Positions 1-7,672 of a stretch of DNA of 33,880 bases are shown here, one piece after another. This stretch comes from a bacterium (lineage in GTDB: Bacteria > Bacillota > Clostridia > Lachnospirales > Lachnospiraceae), in assembly GCA_030524485.1 (NCBI GenBank), contig JAUNGR010000014.1, positions 1-33,880 on the forward strand, read 5' to 3'. The notes beneath the pieces are model-generated. The model did no database searches, had not been told where the DNA came from, and worked only from the letters and a program-made list of their open reading frames with translations. The position numbers and the translations under genes are program-made. The stretch's first letter is position 1. Each line of letters starts with the position of its first letter.

Positions 1-1
1 A

Positions 2-688
2 ATGTGGCGGCAGATGAATGAGCGCAGAAAGTTAAACGCAGCTTTTTCTCACGACCTGCGAACACCCCTTACAGTTATTGAGGGACATTTAGGCATTTTG
101 CAAAAATATACACCGCAGGGGAAAATAGATGTTGATGATGTTATGCAGATCTATGCTGCAATGGCCGGACAGATTGAACGATTGAAAAACTACGCTTCTT
201 CTATGAACGCATTACAGCGTCTTGAAGATATACCGATTGTAAGAAAGCAGTTGGCGGCGAACAGTTTTACCGCAAGGCTCAATGATACGGCTAAAATGAT
301 CTGCGGAAGCAAGACGCTGACCATTTCGGATAAAACTGCTGTTGAAAGTATTCATGTTGACCCGGAAATCATCATGCAGGTATTTGAAAACCTATTATCC
401 AACGCCGCCCGCTATGCGAAAACTTCTATATCAATACAATATGCCGTGGAAAAGGAAAGATTTTTGATAACTGTAACAGATGACGGAGAGGGATTTGATG
501 ATACTGCTCTGAAATCTGCGACAAACCCGTTTTATACGACAGAGAAAAAATCTGATACTGTACAGCATTTGGGTCTTGGTCTTAATATCTGTAAAATCTT
601 ATGTGAGCGCCATAGCGGTAGGATCATGTTATCGAATGACATAAAAACGGGCGCGTTTGTAACCGCATCCTTTGGAATGACAGAATAG
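2..688 (+). CDS. Sensor histidine kinase, C-terminal part (5' end outside window)
   Basis: This is the kinase core of a membrane two-component sensor; the N-terminal sensing and membrane part lies before the window. The H-box HDLRTPLTVI near residue 18 carries the phospho-accepting histidine. The ATPase half shows an N-box (ENLLSNAARYA), a G1 box (DDGEGFD) and a G2 box (GLGLNICK). An ABC transporter follows 100 bases downstream, the arrangement of BceS-like kinases that sense antimicrobial peptides through a BceAB-type transporter. The partner response regulator would be expected upstream and is not visible. Composition is AT-richer than the genes after 3.8 kb, suggesting acquisition. The family call is firm; the peptide-sensing role is inferred from the neighbours. 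Confidence 0.9.
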   Translation: MWRQMNERRKLNAAFSHDLRTPLTVIEGHLGILQKYTPQGKIDVDDVMQIYAAMAGQIERLKNYASSMNALQRLEDIPIVRKQLAANSFTARLNDTAKMICGSKTLTISDKTAVESIHVDPEIIMQVFENLLSNAARYAKTSISIQYAVEKERFLITVTDDGEGFDDTALKSATNPFYTTEKKSDTVQHLGLGLNICKILCERHSGRIMLSNDIKTGAFVTASFGMTE

Positions 689-788
689 AAAATATTTTTT
701 CGTTTGATAGATATTTGATAATTGCCGTTTAGAATGAGTTTGTAAATTAAAACGCAGCAATTTAGAAAGGCAATAAAGGGCGATATTT

Positions 789-1541
789 ATGTTACAGATG
801 GAAAAGGTTTCTAAGACATATCATTCAAAGGGAATAGATTATCCTGTTTTGAAAGAGATTACCGCAACCATTCACGATGGTGAGTTTGTTGCTATCATGG
901 GTCCGTCCGGAAGCGGTAAAACGACGTTGCTTAATGTAATATCCGGCTTCATCAGCGCGGACGGAGGAAAGGTTATTCTTGACGGGCAGGATATTTTAAC
1001 CGGCGAAGAGGATAATCTTGCTGAAATAAGGCAACACAAACTTGGCTTTGTTTTTCAAGACTTTATGTTACTGAACGGGCTGACTATTCGTGAGAATATT
1101 TTCCTACCACAGATTATAGCCGGAAAACAGAAAAGCAAAATGGAGCAGAATACCAAAAAACTGTTATCGGTTTTTGGTATTGAAGAAATCGCAGAAAAAT
1201 ATCCTGCCGAAGTTTCCGGGGGACAGAAGCAGCGCACTTCCATTGCGAGAGCATTATCAAACAATCCGTCTATTATTTTAGCAGATGAGCCTACGGGCAA
1301 TCTCGATTCCAAATCAAGTACCGCCGTAATAGAGGCATTTTTGAATGCAAAAGAAAAAATGGGAGCAACAATTTTTATGGTAACACATGATGCTTTTGCA
1401 GCTTCTTACGCCGATAAGGTGATTGCCTTAAAAGACGGTATTGTGTTCGGTGAACTGGTGCGTCGAGGACAGCCGAAAGATTTTCTTGACGAACTGCTAG
1501 ACTTCACAAGAAAGGTAAATGGTGATGGGTACGACGCTTAA
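789..1541 (+). CDS. ABC transporter ATP-binding protein, BceA/MacB-like
   Basis: This is the ATPase subunit of an ABC transporter of the antimicrobial-peptide export or resistance type, acting at the inner face of the membrane with the permease that follows. Its 250 residues show Walker A GPSGSGKT, the signature VSGGQKQR, Walker B ILADEPTGNLDS and the switch histidine in MVTHD, so it looks catalytically complete. The Shine-Dalgarno region is purine-rich (AAAGGGCG) before the ATG. The last codons overlap the permease start by 23 bases, implying translational coupling. Because the permease is truncated, this ATPase may now lack a working partner. The family is clear; the substrate is unknown. 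Confidence 0.92.
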   Translation: MLQMEKVSKTYHSKGIDYPVLKEITATIHDGEFVAIMGPSGSGKTTLLNVISGFISADGGKVILDGQDILTGEEDNLAEIRQHKLGFVFQDFMLLNGLTIRENIFLPQIIAGKQKSKMEQNTKKLLSVFGIEEIAEKYPAEVSGGQKQRTSIARALSNNPSIILADEPTGNLDSKSSTAVIEAFLNAKEKMGATIFMVTHDAFAASYADKVIALKDGIVFGELVRRGQPKDFLDELLDFTRKVNGDGYDA

Positions 1542-3141
1542 CGATGTTAGTAGGAAACTTTTTAAGAATAATCGAAAGCAATATGGGCTGTTCTTTTTCT
1601 CAATTATCTTTTCCATTGCAATGACAGGTGCATATGGCATTTTGCAATACAGCCCTACCATTATAAATGTCTTGGTTGACGGTGGCTCAACACAAACAAT
1701 TTCACAGGCTATGTTTTTCGGTTCAATGTTTGGTATCATTGTTTTTCTTGTATATGCAGATAGTATCTTCCTCAAATATAAGTCGCGTGAGATTGGTATT
1801 TTCCTCTCCCTCGGCATTGACAGACGCAGCGTACAAAGGATTGTTGTCAAAGAATATACACTCCTTTTTCAAATTGCCGCTTTGCTTGGTCTGCTCTTGT
1901 CGGCTCCACTTGCTTATTTGTGTTGGACATTTCTCAATTTATTCTTAAAAACACAGGAAACAGCATTTAGTATCGGCTATGCAGGGTTAGCCATTGCTTT
2001 TCTGTTTTCCTTGTTGAATTGGTTTATCCTGCGGACAATCAACCGCAGATACATCAAAACTGTTGATATTTTGAAAATCATTAAGGCTTCTGATGAAAAC
2101 GAAGCTACAAAAAATGGAAATCTGTTTTTGTTGATTTTAGGTATTTTACTTGTTCCTGCCGGTATCATTGCGTTTTTCACTTTGCAAAATGTTGGAGGTT
2201 TCCTCAATACTTTTTTAGCTTTTATGGGCTTGGCAGGAGCTGTTTTAGCTGTCTATCTGTTGATTATTCAATGTGCGTCCATTGGGGATATTCTGAAAAA
2301 GTACAATGATAAAGCGTATTATAAAAACATCGTTTTTTATAATCTGTTAAAGCAGAAAATCCGGCAATATACACGCTCAATATTTGTAGCGACACTTCTC
2401 ATTACCTTTACGATATTTGGAATTGGCTTTATAGCGGCAGGATTTATTGACGGTTATAATGTCGCCCTCAATGAGTCTTATGACTACACAATCAATGCGA
2501 CCTATGAATACCCCATGACTGAAAAGCGTATTGAGGAAATAGCTGCAAAAAGCAATGCGACCATTACCGACATAGAGTATATAGATTGCCTATTGCTCGG
2601 TGTGCAGAACAATTATAAAAGCGGTGAGCGTGATTGGGGTTCACGCATAATCGTAAGCGAGGATAATTTTAATGCTTTATCCGATATGGCAATATCTGTC
2701 ACAAAGGGAAGTTATACCGTTTATTATGATAGCAGCATGAAGTATAAGCTAAACGCCTTTTCAGCAGATAACAGCCTTTTTTATAACCCTACTACTGAGC
2801 AAGAATTTACCCTGACCCAAAATGAACCGACATGCCGTGATGGACTTTTTAATACGAGGTCTGTTTTTTCCTCGTTTTTGATTTTGAACAATGAAGATTA
2901 TCATACGATTGCGGCTACACTCACAAACGAATATAAAGCTGTTTCATATATGATAAATGTAAACAACTGGCAAGATACAGCGGATTTTCAAAACAATATC
3001 CTGAAAGCCGTTATTTCTGACAATGACGGAGTAATATTCACAAATTGGCATAACAGTGCAACATTTGCGAAAACAGGAAGTCAAGCAGAGTATCTTCCCT
3101 TTGAGGATAACGCAGAAAATGGCCATATTATCCCGCTTTGA
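1519..3141 (+). pseudogene. FtsX-type ABC permease (BceB-like), C-terminally truncated
   Basis: The reading frame encodes 540 residues against roughly 640-670 for intact BceB-type permeases. Seven hydrophobic segments are visible: four in the first 175 residues with the FtsX region, then three up to about residue 310. A long hydrophilic stretch of about 230 residues follows, matching the large extracellular domain of BceB proteins. The reading frame ends in that domain, and the last three helices expected after it are missing. The tail after about residue 515 looks like read-through into unrelated DNA, because a sigma-like ORF begins in another frame at 3119. It may start at 1519 or 1525, overlapping the ATPase gene. 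I infer loss of function by deletion. Confidence 0.8.
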
Positions 3142-3364
3142 GGCGTATGTTCCCCTGTCCACTGATGCTACTATCATAACTGATACAAAAATCTGCCGAA
3201 CGACGGCAAAGAAAAAAAGCCATCGTAGAGAGGAAGCTAAAAAATCTTTCTTTGTCGCAGGGAAAGAGATTATGGCAAAACAGCTTGTCGAAGCACTTCA
3301 CTCTTTGCCAGAAGAAAAACGTCAAACGGTACTGTTGTATTACTTCTTTGAATGGAGAATGTAG
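3119..3364 (+). pseudogene. Remnant of a conjugative-element sigma-70-like ORF
   Basis: The frame gives 81 residues. Its C-terminal half (ALHSLPEEKRQTVLLYYF) matches the start of sigma region 4 in the small sigma-like proteins encoded near the excision/integration genes of Tn916-type elements. The first part (ILSRFEAYVPLSTDATI) and the basic middle also fit that group from memory. The frame stops where a region-4 helix-turn-helix should follow, so it is truncated at its 3' end, and its 5' end overlaps the truncated permease frame. It is read here as a fossil of an integrative element. I am fairly sure of the motif resemblance and less sure of the exact parent gene. Confidence 0.5.
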
Positions 3365-3366
3365 TA

Positions 3367-3492
3367 GTGGTTCTTTTTGGGATTTTCTTACTGATACTGA
3401 TTGTTTTAGACATTGCGATGATTGTTTCTTTGGTTAGAACAGGAGGTGAAAGAAGGCAGCTTACAGTTAATGAATTGTTCACATCATCATAA
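3367..3492 (+). pseudogene. Short membrane-protein fragment next to the sigma remnant
   Basis: A GTG-started frame of 41 residues opens with a strongly hydrophobic segment (VVLFGIFLLILIVLDIAMIV), then a basic stretch, and ends before a stop at 3490-3492. A GGAG lies about 9 bases before the GTG. Its codon and base character is AT-rich like bases 1-3141. It could be a genuine tiny membrane peptide or the N-terminal piece of a small membrane protein encoded by the decayed element. I do not recognise a function. The abrupt change of frame from the sigma remnant a few bases upstream suggests a deletion junction near 3350. Confidence 0.35.
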
Positions 3493-3534
3493 CCCCCAAA
3501 ATTGAACACCAACTGATCAACGGTGCAGCACCAA

Positions 3535-3566
3535 GCAGGAAATCAGAAACGGTTTCCTGCTTTTTC
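3535..3566 (+). terminator. Intrinsic terminator closing the acquired segment
   Basis: A perfect 8-bp stem, GCAGGAAA (3535-3542) pairing with TTTCCTGC (3553-3560), has a 10-base loop and is followed directly by TTTTTCTTT. This is a good rho-independent terminator for rightward transcripts from the transporter scar. Confidence 0.85.
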
Positions 3567-3599
3567 TTTAGGCACTGGGGGTGCACTGCTTAAATAAGC

Positions 3600-3788
3600 A
3601 TGGAAAATGAGCCTTTGCTATGGTATAATTCACTATATCGTGGCGGGGCTCTTTTCTACGAAAGAGCATTGATATTTGTGACTGTTGTTGTGAACGACAG
3701 CTTAACAAGCGAAGAAATCAAACGAAAGCAAGAGAGAGTATTTCTTGATTTTCACCAGAAAATCGAGAAAAATACGAATAAGAGGTGA
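3600..3788 (+). CDS. Small hypothetical ORF upstream of the phosphatase gene
   Basis: This open frame has 62 codons, with the end rich in charged residues (SLTSEEIKRKQERVFLDFHQ). I do not recognise it. Against it being real as drawn, a promoter -10 box lies inside its 5' part, and no Shine-Dalgarno precedes the ATG. A shorter version starting at an internal TTG or GTG near 3669-3678 is possible. It ends 18 bases before the phosphatase start, so it might be a leader peptide or a leftover gene fragment. Confidence 0.2.
   Translation: MENEPLLWYNSLYRGGALFYERALIFVTVVVNDSLTSEEIKRKQERVFLDFHQKIEKNTNKR
3624..3629 (+). promoter_or_regulatory. Extended -10 promoter element before the phosphatase gene
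   Basis: TATAAT is preceded by TG at the extended -10 position (TGGTATAAT). The region 17 bases upstream (TGGAAA) is a poor -35, so the extended -10 would carry the promoter. It is the best candidate start signal for the gene at 3807. Confidence 0.5.
3648..3667 (+). other. Hairpin in the 5' leader of the phosphatase transcript
   Basis: A perfect 7-bp stem, GCTCTTT (3648-3654) with AAAGAGC (3661-3667), has a 6-base loop and lies about 12 bases after the predicted transcription start. No U-tract follows, so it is not a terminator. It may stabilise the mRNA. Confidence 0.35.
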
Positions 3789-3806
3789 AAAGAAAGGAAG
3801 AATGAC

Positions 3807-4280
3807 ATGATACGAGTACTATTCATTTGCCATGGCAACATTTGCCGCTCGCCTATGTGCGAGTTTTACTTTAGGGATCTTGTAAATAAGAAAGGTCTCG
3901 GTGATATGTTTGAGATTGCCTCAGCGGCAACCTCTCCAGAAGAAATCGGAAATCCAGTTCATATGGGAACCCGAAGAATGTTAGCGAAAGCGGGGATTTC
4001 CTGTGAGGGAAAAAGGTCTCGCCAAATGACTAGAAAAGATGGTGAGGACTATGACTATCTAATTGGGATGGACAACTGGAATCTCCGTAATATCAAGCGT
4101 AGCATCGATGCCAAGAATTGGCACAAGGTACATAAACTGTTGGAATTTACTGGCAGTGGTATGGACGTTGCGGATCCATGGTACACGGGAAATTTTGATG
4201 AGACTTGGAAGAACACGGAGGAAGGATGTCAAGCCTTGTTGGAGTATGTTTTGAGGGAAAAAGAGGGGAAGAGTAAATAA
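3807..4280 (+). CDS. Low-molecular-weight protein-tyrosine phosphatase
   Basis: This small cytoplasmic phosphatase removes phosphate from protein tyrosine (or arginine) residues through a cysteinyl-phosphate intermediate. The P-loop CHGNICRS places the nucleophile at C8 and the phosphate-binding arginine at R14. The general acid is D123 in DPWYTG. At 157 residues it has the normal family length. The ATG at 3807 follows AAAGGAAG. It stands between the decayed mobile segment and the SWIM/MoxR operon with its own likely promoter at 3624. No tyrosine kinase or capsule gene is adjacent, so its targets are unknown. The family assignment is secure. Confidence 0.93.
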   Translation: MIRVLFICHGNICRSPMCEFYFRDLVNKKGLGDMFEIASAATSPEEIGNPVHMGTRRMLAKAGISCEGKRSRQMTRKDGEDYDYLIGMDNWNLRNIKRSIDAKNWHKVHKLLEFTGSGMDVADPWYTGNFDETWKNTEEGCQALLEYVLREKEGKSK

Positions 4281-4302
4281 TCAAGCTTCAAAGTCAGCAG
4301 GT

Positions 4303-4331
4303 TTGCATCTGCTTGTGTGCTATCTTTAAAT
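4303..4331 (+). promoter_or_regulatory. Possible promoter of the SWIM-MoxR-vWA operon
   Basis: TTGCAT (4303-4308), a 17-base spacer and TTAAAT (4326-4331) form a moderate sigma-A-like promoter about 45 bases before the first gene of the operon. The 94-base spacer has no clear terminator for the phosphatase gene, so read-through is also possible. Confidence 0.35.
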
Positions 4332-4374
4332 AAGAAAAAATGTAGCTGTTCACAAATAAAAAGGTGGGGATTGA

Positions 4375-5886
4375 ATGAGAAAAGTAACGCAACAGCAAAT
4401 TATGGCATTGGCAGTCAATGCGACTGCATTAAACAATGCAAGAAAGATATGCAGCGGCAACAAATTTATTTCGCATTTACGTTCAGAGGATGATACCTTT
4501 TATATGGGGGAGTGCAAGGGCAGCGGAAAGTCCAACTATACCGTTTCGGTGGATTTTATTGAGGAGAGTGCACCTGTATTTCGCTGTACCTGTCCGAGCC
4601 GTCAGCTACCTTGCAAGCATGGATTGGCACTGCTTCTGGAGATGGAGGCAGGGAAGGAATTTCAGATTTGTGAGATTCCACAGGATATCTTAGATAAGAG
4701 AGCCAAGAAGGAAGCTAGGGAGGCGAAGAAAGCGGAGGCGGCAGCAGACCCTCAAAAGAAAAAGAAGGTAAATAAGGCAGCCCGCAGCAAAAAGATGAAA
4801 AAGCAGCTGGAAGGGCTTGCGATGTTGGAAAAGATGATTGCGGAGCTTTTGGACAACGGTCTCGGGACGATGGGAGGTGTTTCTTTAAAGTCCTACCGTG
4901 AGTTGGCAAAGCAGTTGGGGGATTATTACCTGCCAGAGCCTTTGAATCTGATGAATCGCTTGATTTTGGAGATGGAAAAATATCAGGAAGATTGGGATAA
5001 TGCTCATTATGAGAATGCAGTTCAGATTCTGGTTCGTCTGCGTGCTCTAACTAAGAAGGCCACGGTATATCTGAGCGAAAAATTAGAGACAGGAAATATG
5101 GAGGATGACGACAGCATTCTGTATGAGGAGCTTGGAGGTATCTGGACCTTGGAACGGCTGCAGGAGTTGGGCTTGACCAAAGCGGATGCCAGATTGGTGC
5201 AGCTGGCTTTTTCCACCCGATATGACGAGGCGACAAAAGAATATGTGGATGTCGGTTATTTTATGGATGCTGATAAGGGAGAGATTCATGTTACCTATAA
5301 TTACCGCCCTGTGAAGGTTCGCCAACGTATCAAAGAAGAGGATTCTATCTTTGATATGATAAAAATTCCGCTGTTGCATTATTATCCGGGTGGGATCAAT
5401 CAGCGGGTTCGTTGGGACAAATGGACGTTGGAGCCTTTGAACGACGAGTTGCGTGCCCACTTGATGCAGATGGCACAGTCGGACCTTGCCCTCATGGCAA
5501 AACAGGTGAAAAATCAGATAAAAAACACCTTGTCGGAGGACAGTGTAGCGGTTGCCATACAATTTCGACGCATCGGAAAACTTGTATTGCCATCCACCGA
5601 AAGTACTCCAGCTTCTCTAAAACAACCAAAAGAACAGGCAGCAGAAGCTTCTATGAAACAGACGATAGCATACCAACTGGAAGATGCCGCAGGAAATCGC
5701 ATCACTTTGAGGGACAAAAAGGGAGAGAAGGAGACGGTGTCTTTGTTGGCCGCTCTCTCGGCAAGGAGTTTGTTTGAGAATCAGGTGCTGTTTGGCATGG
5801 TCTATTACGATGCTTTTGACCATCAGCTCTGTATGCAACCATATAGCATTTTAACGAAAAAAGCGATTGTTCGGCTTTGGAATTGA
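4375..5886 (+). CDS. SWIM zinc finger protein of a MoxR/vWA operon
   Basis: This is the first gene of a five-gene operon. The SWIM motif (CxC...CxH) is complete, with C71 and C73 in CTCPSRQ and C80 and H82 in CKHG. SWIM fingers bind zinc and are thought to mediate DNA or protein contacts. A Lys/Ala-rich, probably helical linker follows at about residues 108-145. The remaining 350 residues are mixed alpha/beta with no motif I can name. Its length (503) and its position near a MoxR ATPase resemble SWIM proteins such as E. coli YehQ in yehLMPQ-type clusters. The ATG at 4375 has AAGGTGGGG upstream. It probably supplies target recognition for the complex, which is an inference from context. Confidence 0.85.
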   Translation: MRKVTQQQIMALAVNATALNNARKICSGNKFISHLRSEDDTFYMGECKGSGKSNYTVSVDFIEESAPVFRCTCPSRQLPCKHGLALLLEMEAGKEFQICEIPQDILDKRAKKEAREAKKAEAAADPQKKKKVNKAARSKKMKKQLEGLAMLEKMIAELLDNGLGTMGGVSLKSYRELAKQLGDYYLPEPLNLMNRLILEMEKYQEDWDNAHYENAVQILVRLRALTKKATVYLSEKLETGNMEDDDSILYEELGGIWTLERLQELGLTKADARLVQLAFSTRYDEATKEYVDVGYFMDADKGEIHVTYNYRPVKVRQRIKEEDSIFDMIKIPLLHYYPGGINQRVRWDKWTLEPLNDELRAHLMQMAQSDLALMAKQVKNQIKNTLSEDSVAVAIQFRRIGKLVLPSTESTPASLKQPKEQAAEASMKQTIAYQLEDAAGNRITLRDKKGEKETVSLLAALSARSLFENQVLFGMVYYDAFDHQLCMQPYSILTKKAIVRLWN

Positions 5887-5903
5887 GGAAGGGGGAGAAA
5901 AGC

Positions 5904-7658
5904 ATGAACTTACAGCCATTTTATGATTTGAGGGATAGGCTACAGGCGGCAGCGAAGGCAGGCAGCAATCTCATCACAGAAGATTTTCGCTTGAAACGGG
6001 CAGCGGAGACCATCGTTCCTTTTGCCAAGGTCTCAGCCGTATTCCAAAAGATAGAACAGCAGCTTAACACCTTGCTAGGTCCTTCCTGCCAAGACCGCTC
6101 TCTGCTTTTGCTTGACACTCTGGCTCTCGTGGATGCCGTGTTGGTTACACAGGGAAGCTTGGCTGCCACAGCAGCTGAGAAAGAGAAGCCAGAATTGGAA
6201 CCCCTAGGGAAGGAAGGGGCAGACGAGGCATTTTTTCAGAACTATCAGGATATCTCTTCCAAGATATTCCGACTATTTGCAGAAACGGACGCAAAAAAAG
6301 AAAAAGAACAGTGGAAGATGTTAAAAGAAATACAGGAACAGTCTCCTCAGATGTTAAAGGACGAGAGAATGATGAAGTGCTTGGTTTCTTGTCTGAATGC
6401 AGATGACGGGAATATTAATAATTGGGGACAATATTATCTGAAAGAGAATGGAAAAAATAGCATTCCCTTCTTAGAAGAAAATTTCTCCGGAGCAAAAGAA
6501 AAAGGGAAGCTTTATCGCCTGTGTGTGTTGGAAGAGATGGCAGGGGGAGAGGAGAATGCCTTTTATCTGGAACAGCTTCCACAGAATAAGGGGAAAGTTC
6601 GGGAGAAATTGTTGGAGTGTCTGCGCTTTGATAAGAGCAATGCCAAAGTCATTTTGAGTATCCTAGAAAATAAAAAAGAACAGGCCATTATGAAAAGAGC
6701 GGCTGCATGGGCTTCTGGTTTCATGGATGATGCCGAAATTCAAAAATATTGGCAAACGGCAGAGATAACCCCAACTCTATTGAAGGGTTCTCCTCAGTCT
6801 TGGGCAGGAGATGTAGTTGCGGATACTTTGTTGGAGCTGATGAGAAAAATAGAGGCAGACAAAATAGAACCTTCAAGCTTGAACGAACAAGAGCAATTAG
6901 TTGAATTGTATGATGCCCTGTGGGAATGTAAAACAGAGAGGATGCCAGAGATTATGAGGAGCTTGGCAGCCCAAGCAGAGAGGCTTAAGGCTGTGCCGAA
7001 CGCAGAGAGATGGATTTGGTCTGATGTAGAGATTGAGGATAGAACTCATGTAGCGATTGATAAAAAATCAGCACATCCAGAATTGGCCTCCCTATTTATG
7101 GAGAACTATATTGCAGGGATAGCGGACGGTGAAATAGAGGAAGATAGGGAATATGTGCTTGCTGTGGTAGAAGCAATCACAGATATTTGGAAAACCTATG
7201 GGGAAATGTATTTGAATGCAGCTTTTGTTGCAGCCATCTTTACCAAACCAGCCGCTGAGGTTTATGAGGAATTTGAAACATATCTGGAGCTGGAGCTGCC
7301 TTCTGCTGCCAGCGAGGAGTGGGGATATCAGCCAATACTTAGAGTCTTGAATCGACTTAACTATCATAGCGGATTTTTTGGGGGTTTTGACGGTTATACT
7401 TATGAGTTTAGGAGGCTAGATAGGACCTATTCAAATAGGCGTATAAAAAAGCACGGTCCTTGGAAAGAGGACTATGAGGCTAGCATTCCGAAAAGGAATT
7501 CCTGTGGTTTTGATCTTCGTTGGTATGATAGCTTATTTGCTCATTCCGAAATTCCAATGGTACGTGAGATTTTGCAGGAAAGACTTTGGCGTTATGATAC
7601 AGATAGGCTGATAGAAGCTTATGACAAGCTAAAGAAGGATAAAAAGATAGAGGGATAG
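5904..7658 (+). CDS. Unrecognised 584-residue helical protein of the MoxR/vWA operon
   Basis: I do not recognise the family. The start at 5904 is preferred over the in-frame ATG at 5877, because GGAAGGGGGAG ends 6 bases before it and the earlier one would overlap the SWIM gene. The first 80 residues are helical and amphipathic. Residues about 100-330 look like irregular helical repeats of HEAT type. The C-terminal third is rich in Tyr, Trp and acidic residues, with a Gly/Phe-rich stretch (SGFFGGFDGYTYEF). There are no signal peptide or membrane segments. In actinobacterial SWIM/MoxR/DUF5682/vWA clusters this slot is occupied by a DUF5691 protein, so this may be its diverged counterpart or an adaptor. 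That equivalence is positional only. Confidence 0.7.
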   Translation: MNLQPFYDLRDRLQAAAKAGSNLITEDFRLKRAAETIVPFAKVSAVFQKIEQQLNTLLGPSCQDRSLLLLDTLALVDAVLVTQGSLAATAAEKEKPELEPLGKEGADEAFFQNYQDISSKIFRLFAETDAKKEKEQWKMLKEIQEQSPQMLKDERMMKCLVSCLNADDGNINNWGQYYLKENGKNSIPFLEENFSGAKEKGKLYRLCVLEEMAGGEENAFYLEQLPQNKGKVREKLLECLRFDKSNAKVILSILENKKEQAIMKRAAAWASGFMDDAEIQKYWQTAEITPTLLKGSPQSWAGDVVADTLLELMRKIEADKIEPSSLNEQEQLVELYDALWECKTERMPEIMRSLAAQAERLKAVPNAERWIWSDVEIEDRTHVAIDKKSAHPELASLFMENYIAGIADGEIEEDREYVLAVVEAITDIWKTYGEMYLNAAFVAAIFTKPAAEVYEEFETYLELELPSAASEEWGYQPILRVLNRLNYHSGFFGGFDGYTYEFRRLDRTYSNRRIKKHGPWKEDYEASIPKRNSCGFDLRWYDSLFAHSEIPMVREILQERLWRYDTDRLIEAYDKLKKDKKIEG

Positions 7659-7672
7659 AAGGGAGAGGGCGT

